Source: Symbiodinium natans (Eukaryota > Sar > Dinophyceae > Suessiales > Symbiodiniaceae). Taken from it: a stretch of 62,500 nucleotides of DNA. The translations under genes were made by a program, and so were the position numbers. Positions within the stretch are counted from its first letter, which is position 1. The number at the start of each line of letters is the position of its first letter. The DNA is taken from contig CAJNDS010002352.1 in NCBI GenBank assembly GCA_905221605.1, forward strand, positions 370,001 through 432,500. The letters run 5' to 3'. A model generated the notes under the pieces. That model saw nothing but the letters and a program-made list of their open reading frames with translations. It was not told the origin of the DNA and did not search any database. This document shows, one piece after another, positions 11,901 to 23,274 of this stretch.

Positions 11901-12970
11901 AGCCGGGGGGGGCCCCCCAATTAATTTCTTTAATTTCTTTAATTTCTGGGCCTCTCTGTGAGAAATTAAAGCAATTAAAGAAATTAATTCCGGTAGCCCT
12001 TCGGGCTTGCGAGACTAATTAAAAGAAATTAATGAAATTAAAGAAATTAAAGAAATTAAAGAAATTAAAGAAATTAATGAAATTAATTAATTTCTTGAAT
12101 ATCTTGAATTTCTGGGCCTCTCTGTGAGAAATTAAAGAAATTAAAGAAATTCAAGAAATTAATTAATTTCTTTAATTTCATTAATTTCATTAATTTCTTT
12201 AATTTATTTTAATTAGTCCCGTGAGCCGGGGGGGCTACCCCAATTAATTTCTTTAATTTCTTTAATTTCTGGGCCTCTCTGTGAGAAATTAAAGAAATTA
12301 AAGAAATTAATTCAGGTAGCCCTTCGGGCTTGCGAGACTAATTAAAAGTAATTAAAGAAATTAAAGAAATTAAAGAAATTAATGAAATTAATTAATTTCT
12401 TTAATTTCTTTAATTTCTGGGCCTCTCTGTGAGAAATTAAAGAAATTAAAGAAATTAATAATTTCATTAATTTCTTTAATTTCCGGGCCTCTCTGTGAGA
12501 AATTAAAGAAATTAAAGAAATTAAATAATTTCATTAATTTCTTTAATTTCTGGGCCTCTCTGTGCGAAATTAAAGAAATTAAAGAAATTAATTAATTTCT
12601 TTAATTTCATTAATTTCATTAATTTCTTTAATTTATTTTAATTAGTCCCGTGAGCCGGGGGGGGGGCCCCAATTAATTTCTTTAATTTCTTTAATTTCTG
12701 GGCCTCTCTGTGAGAAATTAAAGAAATTAAAGAAATTAATTCCGGTAGCCCTTCGGGCTTGCGAGACTAATTAAAAGAAATTAATGAAATTAATTAATTT
12801 CTTGAATTTCTTGAATTTCTGGGCCTCTCTGTGAGAAATTAAAGAAATTAAAGAAATTAATCAATTTCATTAATTTCTTTAATTTCTGGGCCTCTCTGTG
12901 CGAAATTAAAGAAATTAAAGAAATTAGTTAATTTCTTTAATTTCATTAATTTCATAAATTTCTTTAATAA
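9000..12970. repeat. AT-rich palindromic satellite with two GC-rich hairpin modules
   Basis: About 4 kb built from AATTAATTTCTTTAATTTC and its complement, so most of it can fold back on itself. Three non-AT modules recur: (a) GGGCCTCTCTGTGAGAAATT, dozens of times; (b) GTCCCGTGAGCCGGGGGG, at about 9365, 9803, 10131, 10551, 10912, 11326, 11463, 11892, 12217 and 12647; (c) GGTAGCCCTTCGGGCTTGCG, at about 9461, 10209, 10649, 11010, 11560, 11989, 12313 and 12740, a stem capped by TTCG. Spacing of module b is mostly 325-440 bp, which defines a loose higher-order repeat. No ORF of note. Confidence 0.9.
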
Positions 12971-13014
12971 AATTTCCCTGATGTTTCCCTGTTGCGCTTT
13001 TTTTTGGCCCCGAT

Positions 13015-13340
13015 TGTTTCAGGGAAGTTTTCCCTTGAAACCCCTGTGTAGTGCTAGAATTTCCCCTCGAATCCCTTTAAGGCTTCGTGTATCTGTACCG
13101 CGTTCCCTTTTCTATTCCCTTACTTTCGTGCTGAAACCATCGCCCTTTCTTTCCCTTAATTTCCCCAGTCATCCCTTAAAGAAAGGGACGCCTTCAAGAT
13201 GTAGGAAGGATTTTTCATATAGTTGTGTGTACAATGGCTTGGTACTAGCGCTCTAATTTTCAAGAAGCTGTTTTGCAAGTAATGTGTGTCACGAGTTTGC
13301 TACGTTCATAGGCAGACGATGTAAATACACCCTCTCTAAA
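13015..13340. repeat. Dispersed repeat, copy 1
   Basis: This about 320-bp unique-looking segment recurs in diverged form at 15347-15605. Shared landmarks in the same order are TCAGGGAAGTTTTCCCT, TATTCCCTTACTTT, GTGCTGAAACCATC, a TTCAAGATGT stretch, GTACAATGG, ACTAGCGCTCT, TTTCAAGAAGC, TTGCAAGTAATG and ATAGGCAGAC. Copy 2 is shorter. The open + frame through copy 1 (12981-13256) is not conserved in copy 2, so I treat the segment as a dispersed element, not a gene. Confidence 0.7.
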
Positions 13341-13344
13341 CAAA

Positions 13345-13880
13345 CCATTTCCCCTAAACCCTGAACCCTAAACTCTAAACCCTAAACGCTCAAAGACTCC
13401 TACGGCCTCCAGGCCCTCTAAGAATCCCAAGTTCTCTAAGACTCCCAAGCCCCCTACACTTCCTAAGGCCCCGAAGCTCCCCAGGCCCCCTGAGCCCGCC
13501 AAGCCTCCTTAAGTCCCGTAAGCTCCCTAAGCTGTCGAAGCCCCCTTACTCCCTAAACAATTTCGCAGAGCAAGCAGACAGCAAGTGAAGTTCATACAGT
13601 TCAAGTCCGTTTACTTCAGATCTATTGAATGCCAATGAAGTGTATAGAGTTGACCACAAGTGCATGGCATTCAACTCAACACACTTGAGTGCCATGCAGT
13701 TCGAGTGCATACACGTCCAGTATACAAGTGCAGTATACAAGTGAGTATGCAACCATATAAGTGCATACACTTAAGTGCATACACTTGTCCAAGTGCATAC
13801 AGTTCGAGCGCACAGAGTCAAGTGCATAGACTCAACGCACCGCAAATCGATGCTTTCGGGCCAATCGTCTTCTAGTTTAA
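13345..13880. repeat. CCTAAGCCCC-type and AAGTGCATACACTT-type short repeats
   Basis: 13370-13555 holds degenerate units related to CCCCCTAAGCCTCC, possibly far-diverged telomeric sequence. 13600-13850 holds a palindromic unit, AAGTGCATACACTT, repeated and scrambled. No gene is supported; the short frames on both strands are products of the repeat. Confidence 0.7.
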
Positions 13881-13882
13881 CT

Positions 13883-14300
13883 TAGTCCCGTGAGCCGGGT
13901 GGGCTCCCCCAATTAATTTCATTAATTTCTTTAATTTCTGGGTCTCTCTGTGAGAAATTAAAGAAATTAAAGAAACAAAAAAGAAATTAAAGAAATTAAT
14001 TCAGGCAGCCGTTCGGGCTTGCGAGACTAATTAAACGAAATTACAGAAAGTAAAGAAATTCAAGAAATTGAGGGAGTTAAAGAAATTAAAGGTTTTCAGA
14101 AATTCAAACAATAAAGAAATCAAAGAAATTAAAGAAATTAATGAAATTCATGAAACTAATTCCGGCAGCTGTTCGGGCTTGCGAGATTAATGAAAACAAA
14201 TTAAAGAAATTCACAATTCATTAATTTCCGTAACTTCTTCCTGTCTGTGAGAAAAACAAGAAATGCAAGAAGTTAATTCCGGTAGTCGTTCGGGCTTACC
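13883..14300. repeat. Outlying diverged copies of the AT-rich hairpin satellite
   Basis: The GTCCCGTGAGCCGGG module appears at 13885, and TTCG-capped modules (GGCAGCCGTTCGGGCTTGCG and relatives) appear at about 13999, 14162 and 14277, joined by diverged AATTAAAGAAATT sequence. These mark the decayed right edge of the 9-13 kb satellite. Confidence 0.8.
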
Positions 14301-17300
14301 AAAAGCAAAGGAGAATCACGTCCCATTGAAAGATAGACGAGTTGTGTCTTTGTACGTTGCGAGGTGGGGGAGCTCTTTCACAAGAGGTAGGTAGAGGACT
14401 CTCTCATGTCCGGCAAAGAGATAGAGACGATCTTTCATGACCCGCTACGAGATAGAGGAGCCTCTTTCATGTAAAGGGTAGGAAACGGTAGAGCTGCGAG
14501 CTCGTCTACCCATTGACGGGAAATGAGCAAGACAGGACATTAGAGTGCTCTTGTAGCTTGTATGAGTGAATTCTTGTCATTGAAAAAGGGGAGCTCTTTC
14601 GCAAGCGGTGGAAAGTCTTTCATGACCTATTGCGAGATAAAGAAGCTCTGCCACGTAGAAGGTAGCAAACGGTAGAGCTGAGACGCTGAGAGCTCCTCTA
14701 CCTAGGGACCTAGTGACGGGGAACCAAAAGGATAGGATATGAGAGAGCTCTCCTGAAGGAGTTCTTCAATCTCTGATTAGGAGATGAATGAGCTCCTGTC
14801 TCTTCTCATACGTAATGACAGACAGGAAATGAACGATGCCCTCGAGCTTTTAACGCATCAAGAAAAAGCTCCTCTATCCCCTACAAGAGTGGGAGAGAGG
14901 GAAGCCCTCTCTGACCTATTAGGAGATAGAAGAGCTTGCTCATTGCAAAATATCAAGAGGAGGAGCTCTTGCAGAAGTCATGACCTGTTAGGAACCAGAG
15001 GAGATAGAAGAGCTTGCTCATTGCAAAAGGGGAAGCGGAGGAGCTCTTGCAGAAGAGGCAAGGAGCTCCTTCACTTGCTACAAAGACACAGAGGAGCTTT
15101 CAGACGACGTATATTCAGAGATAGCGAAACTCGATCACGTAGAGATAGAGACTCTCTTAATAGAGACTAATGAGTTATGTCATGTCTCATTTATCGGACA
15201 GAGAATGGCCCAGGGCGACCTTCAAAACTCTTCATTGATAGAGAAGCTATTTCGGAAAACAAACATGGTGGAGAACTCTCTCATTCCTGCAATGTGATAC
15301 AGGAGGTCTCTCGTGACCTCTTGTGAGATAGAGACCGGTTGCATCAGGGAAGTTTTCCCTGGAAACCCTTTGCTATTCCCTTACTTTGGTGCTGAAACCA
15401 TCACGTTCTTGTTCCTTAATGCCCCAGTAAACCCTTGGAGAAAGAGGTGTTTTCAAGATGTGGTGGGGTATCTCATGTAGGAATGTACAATGGTTAGACA
15501 CTAGCGCTCTTGCTTTCAAGAAGCAGTCTTGCAAGTAATGGCTCTGGGTTATGTCACGGGTTTGTTACGGTAATAGGCAGACTACACAAATACACCCTCC
15601 ATTAAATTCCCGTAGCCCTATAAACCCTACACCCTGCACGCGAATCCTGAGCCCCCTAAGACTCCTATGCCCCCTACGATGAGATATAGTTCATGGGAGA
15701 GCTCTTATACCGTCTATGAATGCATTCTTCTATCTTTGAGATGAAAGAGCTCCTCTATCTTCTCATAGGAAATGAAAGAGATCCTGCATATGAAAAGAAA
15801 AGACCCTTCGAGAAAAGTTAAAGAATGGTAACGAATCCCTGTCATCAATCTTTTCATGCGTAATGAGAGCGCTCCACACTCTTAATGGGACATGAAAGAG
15901 CTCCTCCATTTCTTTGAAATCAAAACCTTGCTTTCTCCCTGAGTGACAAAGATCTCTTGGAAATGAGAGATCTCTGCTACCACTTTCGAAAAAATGAGCT
16001 CCTATATCTCGGAGTCGGAAAGATAAAGATGTGAAAAGGAGCCCTCCCAAACCTACGAGGCGCCAGAGCACCCGCCCGCAGCTTTTCAAGCAGGAGAAAG
16101 GCTCTTTCGTAAGGGGCGGAGGAGCTCTGTCATTCCCTCAACCAGAGGGAGGGGAGCCCTCTCATGACCTATTCAAGAGAGAGGAGATAGAAGAGCTTGC
16201 TCATTGCTCTTTAGGATGCGGAGGAGCTTTTGCACAAGAGGCAAGGAGCTCTTTTACTTCTACAAACGCATAGAAGAGCGTTTAGATGACCTGTTACGAA
16301 ATAGAATAAATGCTGTCTCACGTAAGCGAGAGAGACTGATGAGTTATGCGACGCTCCATTTCAGGGATAGGCCTTCGAAACCTTCAATTAGGGTTGATCT
16401 CTCGCAAAAAGGTAAAAGAGCTATGTCATTTCCTACGAAGCGATAAGCAGCCTAGAGACAATCGGCTTCTCTCATGTTTGCTTCATGGATAGAGAAGCTT
16501 TCTCAACCAAAACCAAAGAGACGGATCATGTCCCATTGAAAGATAGACGAGTTCTGTCTTTGTACGTTACGAGGTGGGGGAGCTCTTTCACAAGAGGTAG
16601 GTAGAGGACTCTCTCATGTCCGGCAAAGAGATAGAGACGATCTTTCATGACCCGCTACGAGATAGAGAGCCTCTTTCATGTAAAGGGTAAGATATAGAAG
16701 AGCTGTGAGCTCCTTTACCTATCGACGGGAACTCTTATAGCTTTCATGAATGAGTTCTTGCCAGTGAACAAAGGGAGCTCTTTCACAAAGGGTAGATAGA
16801 GACCTCTCTCATTTCCTGTAAAAGAAAGAGGAGGTCTCTCACGACCTGATTATTGCGAGATAGAGAAGCTATGTCATATAAAGATAAGAAATGGTAGAGC
16901 TGAGGACTCCTCTGCCTAGTGACGGGAAATCAGTTAGATAGGACATGAGAGAACTTTCATACATTTCTTATGAATGAGTTCTTCAATCTCTGAATAGAAA
17001 ATGAATGAGCTCCTGTGTCTTCGCATACGAAATGACAGTGTGGAAATGAGCTGTCTCATGACCTGTTAGGAAACAGAGGAGATAAAGAGCTTGCTCATTG
17101 CAAAAGAGGAAGCGGAGGGCTCTTGCAGAAGAGGCAAGGAGCTCCTTCACTTGCTGCAAAGATACAGAGGAGCTTTCAGATGACCTATTCAGAGATAGCG
17201 AAACTCGATCACGTAAACGATAGAGATTGAAAAGTTATGTCATGCCCCATTTCAGGGATAGAGAATGGCCTTCCAGACTTTCATTTCGAATAAAGGAGAG

Positions 17301-19420
17301 ATCTGTCACAGAAAGGTAGAAGAGCTATTCATTTCTTATTATATCACGGGTAGACAAGCTTTTTCTCAAATACAAACAAAAAACCTGGCTCATGCACCAT
17401 TGAAAGATAGACGAGTTCTGTCACTCTCGATCACAAGGTGGAGGAGCTCTTTCACACGAGGTAGGTAGAGCACTCTCTCTTTTCTTGCAAAGAGATAGAG
17501 AAGATCTGTCATGACTCCATGAACCGTTACGAGATAGAGAAGCCTCTTTCATGTAAAGGATAGGTCATGGTAGAGCTGAGAGCTCCTCTGCCTAGTGATG
17601 GCAAACGAGAAATAGGAACCAAAGGAGATAGAAGAGGTTGCTCATTGCAAAATAGGAAGCGGAGGAGCTATTGCAGAAGAGGCAAGCAGCTCCTTCACTT
17701 GCTGCGCAGACACAAAGGAGCTTTCAGATGACCTGTTCAGAGATAGCGAAACTCTCTCACGTAAACGATAGAGACTGATGAGTTGTGTCCCCATTCAAGG
17801 GATAGAGAATGGCCTTCCAAACTTTCATTTCGGGTAAAGAAGAGATCTGTCGCAAAAAGGTAGAAGAGCTATGTCATTTCTTATGCATCGATAAACGGCT
17901 ACTCGCATGATTTCTTCATCGATAGAGAAGCAGCTATTTCTGAATAGAAATTCACAATGGAGCTGTCTCATGTCCCAGTGAAAGATAGACGAGTTGTGGC
18001 ATTTGATTTTGAGGTGAAGGAGCTCTTTCACAAGAGGTAGGTAGAGGACTCTCTAATGTTCTGCAAAGAGATAGAGGCAATCTTTCTTGACCCGCTACGA
18101 GATAGAGGAGCCTCTTCCATGTAAAGGGTAGGATGTGGTAGAGCTGTGAGCTCCTCTACCTATCGACGGGAAATTAACAAGAAAGTACATTCGAGAGCTC
18201 TTACAGCTTCTATGAATGAGTTCTTGTGATTGAACAAAGGGAGCTCTTTCACAAAAGGTAGATAGAGACCTCTCTCATTTCCTGCAAAAGAAAGAGGAGG
18301 TCTCTCATGACCTATTGCGAGATAGAGAAGCTATGTCATATAAAAGATACGAAATGGTAGAGCTGAGCGCTGGTGACGGCAAATGAACTAGGTAGGACAT
18401 GAGAGAGCTCTTATACATTGTATGAGAGATTTCTTATATCTATATCTCTTGTGAACGAGTTCTTCAATCTCTGACTAGGAGATGAATGAGCTCCTGTATC
18501 TTCTCATACGAAATGACAGAATGGATATAAATGATGTCCTCTAGCTGTTAACGCAACATGAAAAAACCTCCTCTATCCCCTAAAAGAGAAGGAGAGAGGG
18601 AAGCCCGCTCATGACCTATTAGGAACCAGAGGAGATAAAAGAGCTTGCTCATTGCAAAATAGGAAGCGGAGGGCTCTTGCAGAAGAGGCAAGGAGCTCCT
18701 TCACTTGCTGCAAAGATACAGAGGAGCTTTCAGATGACCTATTCAGAGATAGCGAAACTCTATCACGTAAACGATAGCGAGTGATGCGTTATGTCATGTC
18801 CCATTTGATGGACAGAGAATGGCCCAGAGTGGCCTTCAAAACTCTTCATTGATAGAGAAGCTGCGAAGCTATTTCTGAAAATCGACATAGAAGAGAACTC
18901 TCTCATTTCCTGCAGCGTGAAAAAGGAGGTCTCTCATGACCTATTGCGAGATAGAGAAATTTCAGGTAAGAGTTAGGTAATGGTAGAGCTGGGCACGCCT
19001 CTGCCTCTTGACGAGAAATGAGCTCGTGTATACTTCATGAATGCGTTCTTCTATCTCTCAGATGAAAGAGCTCCTCGATCCTTCTTATAGGGCATGAAAG
19101 AAATCCTGTGTTCGAACTGAAAAGACCCTTTGATAAGCAAAAGAAAAAGGGAAACGAATCGATGCCTTCTATCTTTTAGTGCAGAGCTTCTCACTTCTAA
19201 TGCGACATGATAGAGCTCCTCTATTTTCTTGGAAATGAAACAGCTTGCGTTCTCTCCTGAGTGAAAGATGTCTCTGTCGTGGAAATGAGATCTCCTCTAT
19301 GTTTCTAAGAAATGAGATAGCTCACCTCTACCTCGTAATCGGAAATGAGAGAGCCCTTCGCCCCTCTTCAGGCTATGAAACAACTTGTCTATCTCTTACT
19401 TCAAAGTGTGCTAGAGCTAC
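14300..19420. repeat. Degenerate GAGCTC-rich repeat field with higher-order copies
   Basis: About 5 kb of purine-rich sequence made of short related phrases (GAGATAGAGGAGCTCTTTC, GGTAGAGCTGAGAGCTCC, CTCATGACCTATTGCGAG). Long blocks recur in the same order starting near 14328, 16537, 17398 and 17970, each beginning with GAAAGATAGACGAGTT and continuing into GAGGAGCTCTTTCACAAGAGG. This is a higher-order tandem array with strong divergence. Open frames (for example 14784-15170 +) follow the repeat and are Arg/Glu/Ser-rich; I do not call genes here. Confidence 0.8.
15347..15605. repeat. Dispersed repeat, copy 2
   Basis: Diverged, shorter copy of 13015-13340 embedded in the GAGCTC-rich field. It shares the same ordered landmarks, including TCAGGGAAGTTTTCCCT at the left and ATAGGCAGAC at the right. 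Confidence 0.7.
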
Positions 19421-19439
19421 ATGGCTGCACTTGCTGGCG

Positions 19440-19715
19440 CCGGTGCACACACAGACCAAACCTTCACTATTACTGTTACTACTACTAATACTATTACTAG
19501 TATTATTACTATTCCTATTCCTATTACTATTACTAGTACTATTATTATTCCTATTACAATTACGGTCAGTATTATTATACTCATAATAATATTAAAATTA
19601 TTATTATTATTGCACTACTACTGAAAGAAGAACCAGCCGTGAAATAGACCCTAAAGGTCTCGGCCACATATATATATATAAATATACACATTCATTTTTA
19701 TTACTCTTTTTTGTT
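19440..19715. repeat. TATTAC/TACTAT trinucleotide microsatellite and spacer
   Basis: 19465-19620 is a degenerate TTACTA/TATTAC array. Its Ile/Thr- and Leu-rich translations are artefacts. 19665-19690 is a short (TA)n. A TTTTTTGTTGGGGG run then leads into telomeric sequence at 19715. Confidence 0.75.
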
Positions 19716-19921
19716 GGGGGGGGGGGGCTTAGGGTTTCGGGTTTAGGGCTAGGGTTTAGGGTTTGGGTGCTTGATAGTGTTTGAGGTTTAGGGTGTTTAA
19801 CCCTACCACACAGCAGATTAGCAACTGAAAACCCTAAACCCTAAACCCTAAACCCTAAACCCTAAACCCTAAACCCTGAACCCTGAACCCTGAACCCTGA
19901 ACCCTGAACCCTCAACCGCAG

Positions 19922-22552
19922 GCCTACAACCGGAAGCGGGAGTTCAGCAAGGCCATTGCGCCCTGAAAGCATTCGGCTTCAGGGGTTACTGTAGGGCTTA
20001 CGGAAGCCCTAAGCCCTAAGCCCTAAACCCTAGGGACCCTAGACCCTAGCCCTAAACCCTAAACCCTAAACCCTAAACCCTAAACCCTAAACCCTAAACC
20101 CTAAACCCTAAACCCTAAACCCTAAACCCTAAACCCTAAACCCTAAACCCTAAACCCTAAACCCTAAACCCTAAACCCTAAACCCTAAACCCTAAACCCT
20201 AAACCCTAAACCCTAAACCCTAAACCCTAAACCCTAAACCCTAAACCCTAAACCCTAAACCCTAAACCCTAAACCCTAAACCCTAAACCCTAAACCCTAA
20301 ACCCTAAACCCTAAACCCTAAACCCTAAACCCTAAACCCTAAACCCTAAACCCTAAACCCTACACCCTAAACCCAAAACCCTAAACCCTAAACCGTAAGC
20401 CCCAAGCCCTAAACTCTACGAGTCTGTGGGCCTTTGGGCGTTTTGTCAGGGTTGGGAGGGTGGCACCTTCGAAAAAGGTTGGTCCCCAAAAGCCCAGAGC
20501 CCGAGACATGTGCGCCCAACCCGGCCCGAAGCGAGGACCCTAAGCCCTAAGTCCAACCCCAAAGAGTTTACATGTTAGGGTTTAGGGTTTAGGGTTTAGG
20601 GTTTAGGGTTTAGGGTTTAGGGTTTAGGGTTTAGGGGGGTAGTGTTTAGGGTTTAGGACTTCGGGCTCAGGGCTCAGGAACATTGGCAACTAGGTCATGA
20701 CTACGCCGAACCCCTACACTCGACACCTCCTCCACCCCACCCTTGGCAGCCCAGGAGCACGCGGACAATGCGCTGGCGAGGGACCCGAAATGCATCAAGG
20801 CACCCAGGGGCGTTGGGCTTAAGCGCGCATTACCCTTAACCCTTAACCCTAAACCCTAAACCCCTAAGGAAACCCCCCAACCCCCCCAAGAAACGAAAAA
20901 AGCTCCCGAACTCACCCCCACCCCCACCCCCAAACTCCTAACTCGCCGTAAACCCCTGAAGCCCCTGAACCCCTCAAAGCCCCACCAGCGCGCCCCCCGG
21001 CTGCAGGGGGTGCCGGGTTTGGGGTTTAGGGTTTAGGGTTTAGGGTTTGGGGTTTAGGGTTTAGGGTTTAGGGTTTAGTAGGGTTTAGGTTTGGGGTTTA
21101 GGCTCTGGGGCTTTGGGGTCTAGGCATCAAGGTGCCCACTGAGATCGCTGTAAGAAAGATTCGGGAAACTGTACGTTTTTTCCGAAAAAACTTAGGTCCG
21201 AGGCCCTAAGCCCTAAACCCTAAGCGCTATATAAGCCGTAAACCCTAAACCCTAAGCCCGAAACCCTATACACTAGCTAACGCTCTCCGATACTGTGTCG
21301 ATCGCTATCGGCAGTTCCGGAACAAGGACAACGAAGCCACCCTGGATTTCTAGCGCACGCCCAGCACAGAGAAGCTGCCCTGGAGGATCAGGTGAGATCA
21401 GTGATTTACCACTAGGGCCAGAGCAAGCTGTGGGATGTCCGCAAGAGGAGCGAGTGGTGGACTGCTCGAGCAGAGCAGCGCGATACTGTGTCCGACATCT
21501 ACGTGTGCTGGCAGAGTCTGCAGTGGCCCCTAAGCCACAAGATTCGGGAAGTGTACGAACTTCCAGATTTGGGGGTGTACTCTCGGTCGCATCGGCTCGA
21601 GAGAAGCGTTGTGAAGCAGCCCTGAAAAGCTTCTAAACCCTAAACCCCAAATCTCAAACCCTAAACCCGAAACCCTAAACCCCAAACCCTAAACCCGAAA
21701 CCCTAACCCCTAAACCACGGGGCTCTGCAAGGCCCTCTACCGCAAGTCGGTGGCCCTCATGGAGACCTTGAATTTTCGGGAGGCCTGGCGCCGCTTGGGT
21801 TTAGGGTTTAGGGTTTTGAGGGTTTAGGGTTTAGGGAGAGGAGCTTGCTTCGTAATCTCCATATACATACATTTGTGTGTATACATATTATGCACAAATA
21901 GATATACAGAAAACGTATATGAATTTTAAGATATATATATATGCTCATATTTACTCCTTTATCTGATTCATATGTATATAGAGCTCAAAATCCCTATTCG
22001 GGTTCGTTCGGGACTGCTTCGGGTGTTGAGAGGCAGTCGAAAGATTCAGGGCCCCCCGCGCCCAAAACCACAATTATTCCACTGTGCTGCGGTGTAGCCA
22101 AACCCCAAACCCTAAGCCCTAAACCCCTCCACTCTCAACCCTAAACCCTATACCCTATACCCTAATTCCGAAACCCTAAACCCTAAACGCGGCGCTCGCA
22201 GCACGCACACAAGAAACCTAAAGCACAAGAGCAGTGCACTTTAACATGCCGTCCCTCCTTGCCTTCCAGATAGCTTGTGGGGTTTTGGACTGAGGTTCCT
22301 TCGTAGCTGTCAGAAATGGGTTCGGGTTCCGGGCACCCTAAACCCCAAACCCTTAAGCCTAAATCCGAAAAAAACCTACACCCTAAACCCTACACCCTAA
22401 TTCTTAAACCCTAAACCTCTAACCCCTAAACCCTAAACCCTAAACCCTAAACCCTAAACCCTAAACCCCAAACCCGAAACCCCCTAAGCCCCCAGGCGGC
22501 CCAGCTGCTGGAGGAGCTGCTGAAGGAAGCTCCCGAGAACCCGGCCGCGCTG
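19922..22552 (+). CDS. TPR-domain protein, partial, four or more exons with telomeric-repeat introns
   Basis: Four islands join in phase 0: 19922-19957, 20755-20799, 21732-21782 and 22496-22552. The joined 63 residues read AYNRKREFSKAI, EHADNALARDPKCIK, ALYRKSVALMETLNFRE and AAQLLEELLKEAPENPAAL. This is one complete TPR-type helical hairpin plus parts of its neighbours, with the A-x-L-x-x-DP and P-x-N-x-x-A spacing typical of TPR co-chaperones such as large immunophilins. All three introns (797, 932 and 713 bp) start with GC and end with AG, and all contain telomeric repeats; the first holds the long array at 20040-20370. The start codon, N-terminal domain and stop are not found, so the exact protein is unknown. 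TPR proteins generally act as protein-protein adaptors; a chaperone role is inference. Confidence 0.6.
20040..20370. repeat. Longest CCCTAAA array in the window
   Basis: About 45 near-perfect CCCTAAA heptamers (20048-20362). It lies inside the first stitched intron of the TPR-like gene, with C-strand orientation relative to transcription. It is followed by CCCTACA and CCCAAAA variants. Confidence 0.95.
21280..21625 (+). other. Open unique island within TPR-gene intron 2
   Basis: Two + frames are open across this segment. One (21419-21625, ending at a TGA) has protein-like text such as YELPDLGVYSRSHRLE. The other runs from about 21295 to 21636. A phrase CGATACTGTGTC...GGCAG occurs twice (about 21290 and 21480), which suggests an internal duplication. 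It may be an alternative or unrelated exon; no family recognised. Confidence 0.25.
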
Positions 22553-22689
22553 GCCCCCCGGACGAATCATCGACTTTTGGCACCCCCAAGCCTTACATGG
22601 GTTTAGGGTTTAGGGTTTAGGGTTTGGGGTTTGGGGTTTAGGGTTTGGGGTTTAGGGTTTAGGGTTGAGGGTTGAGGATTAGGGTTTAG

Positions 22690-23270
22690 GCGAGCCTACC
22701 GTCAAGGAGCAGCGGGCCGTGGCCTTCACGAGCTGGAACGGCCACGCCTTCTTCTACAAATCTGCCCGCACCGTCGCGAAGTGCGAGCCGATCGGGGAGC
22801 GGGCCAGGTACCGGGGCGAGAGGAAGCCAGGCGAAACGCCCGAGTTCAAGGATTGGCGGGAGTGGCAGTGGGAGGGCGAGGTCGCCAGCGGTCATTTCTA
22901 CACTGAAGACCTGGAGCAGGTCCGGAGGGAGCTCCTGGCCGAGGGGCACTGCCCGAAGGTGGTCATGCGAAGCATGAGCGAGTGGCGGTTTTTACGGATT
23001 CCATGGACATTCTGCTTGGGTTTGGAGGCAGCCCCAATCTTGGGTGCTGCGAGCTGATATTGCGGTGGAACGATCATCGAGGTGGCAGGCAATCAAAATC
23101 CAGCAGATTTTGGTTTAGGAAAGGCAGTTTGCTTGGGGAAGAAACCTGCCTTGTCGATTTCGCCAAATGCATGCTGCCTCGATTTGGGTGCTGGGCGATG
23201 CTTCAGTGCAGTGTGCGCTTGAAGCTGCACGGGCTGAAATTGAGGCGGCGTAGCGATATTTGAGATGGAA
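22690..23270 (+). CDS. Exon-like segment, family not identified
   Basis: A + frame from about 22700 is open for over 100 codons and reads convincingly as protein: AVAFTSWNGHAFFYKSAR early, then GHFYTEDLEQVRRELLAEGH and SMSEWR. Base composition is GC-rich, like the other exons. The frame stops at 23057. The second half (23058-23270) contains two similar phrases around TTGGGTGCTG and is less convincing. It lies between two islands that I assign to, or suspect for, the TPR gene. It could therefore be an inserted gene fragment or an exon of another gene. Function unknown. Confidence 0.45.
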
Positions 23271-23274
23271 TGGT

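Noticed and set aside
14784-15170. 128-codon frame with Arg/Ser-rich repeats
   Set aside because: It follows the GAGCTC-rich degenerate repeat, and the same phrases recur out of frame at 17090 and 17640.
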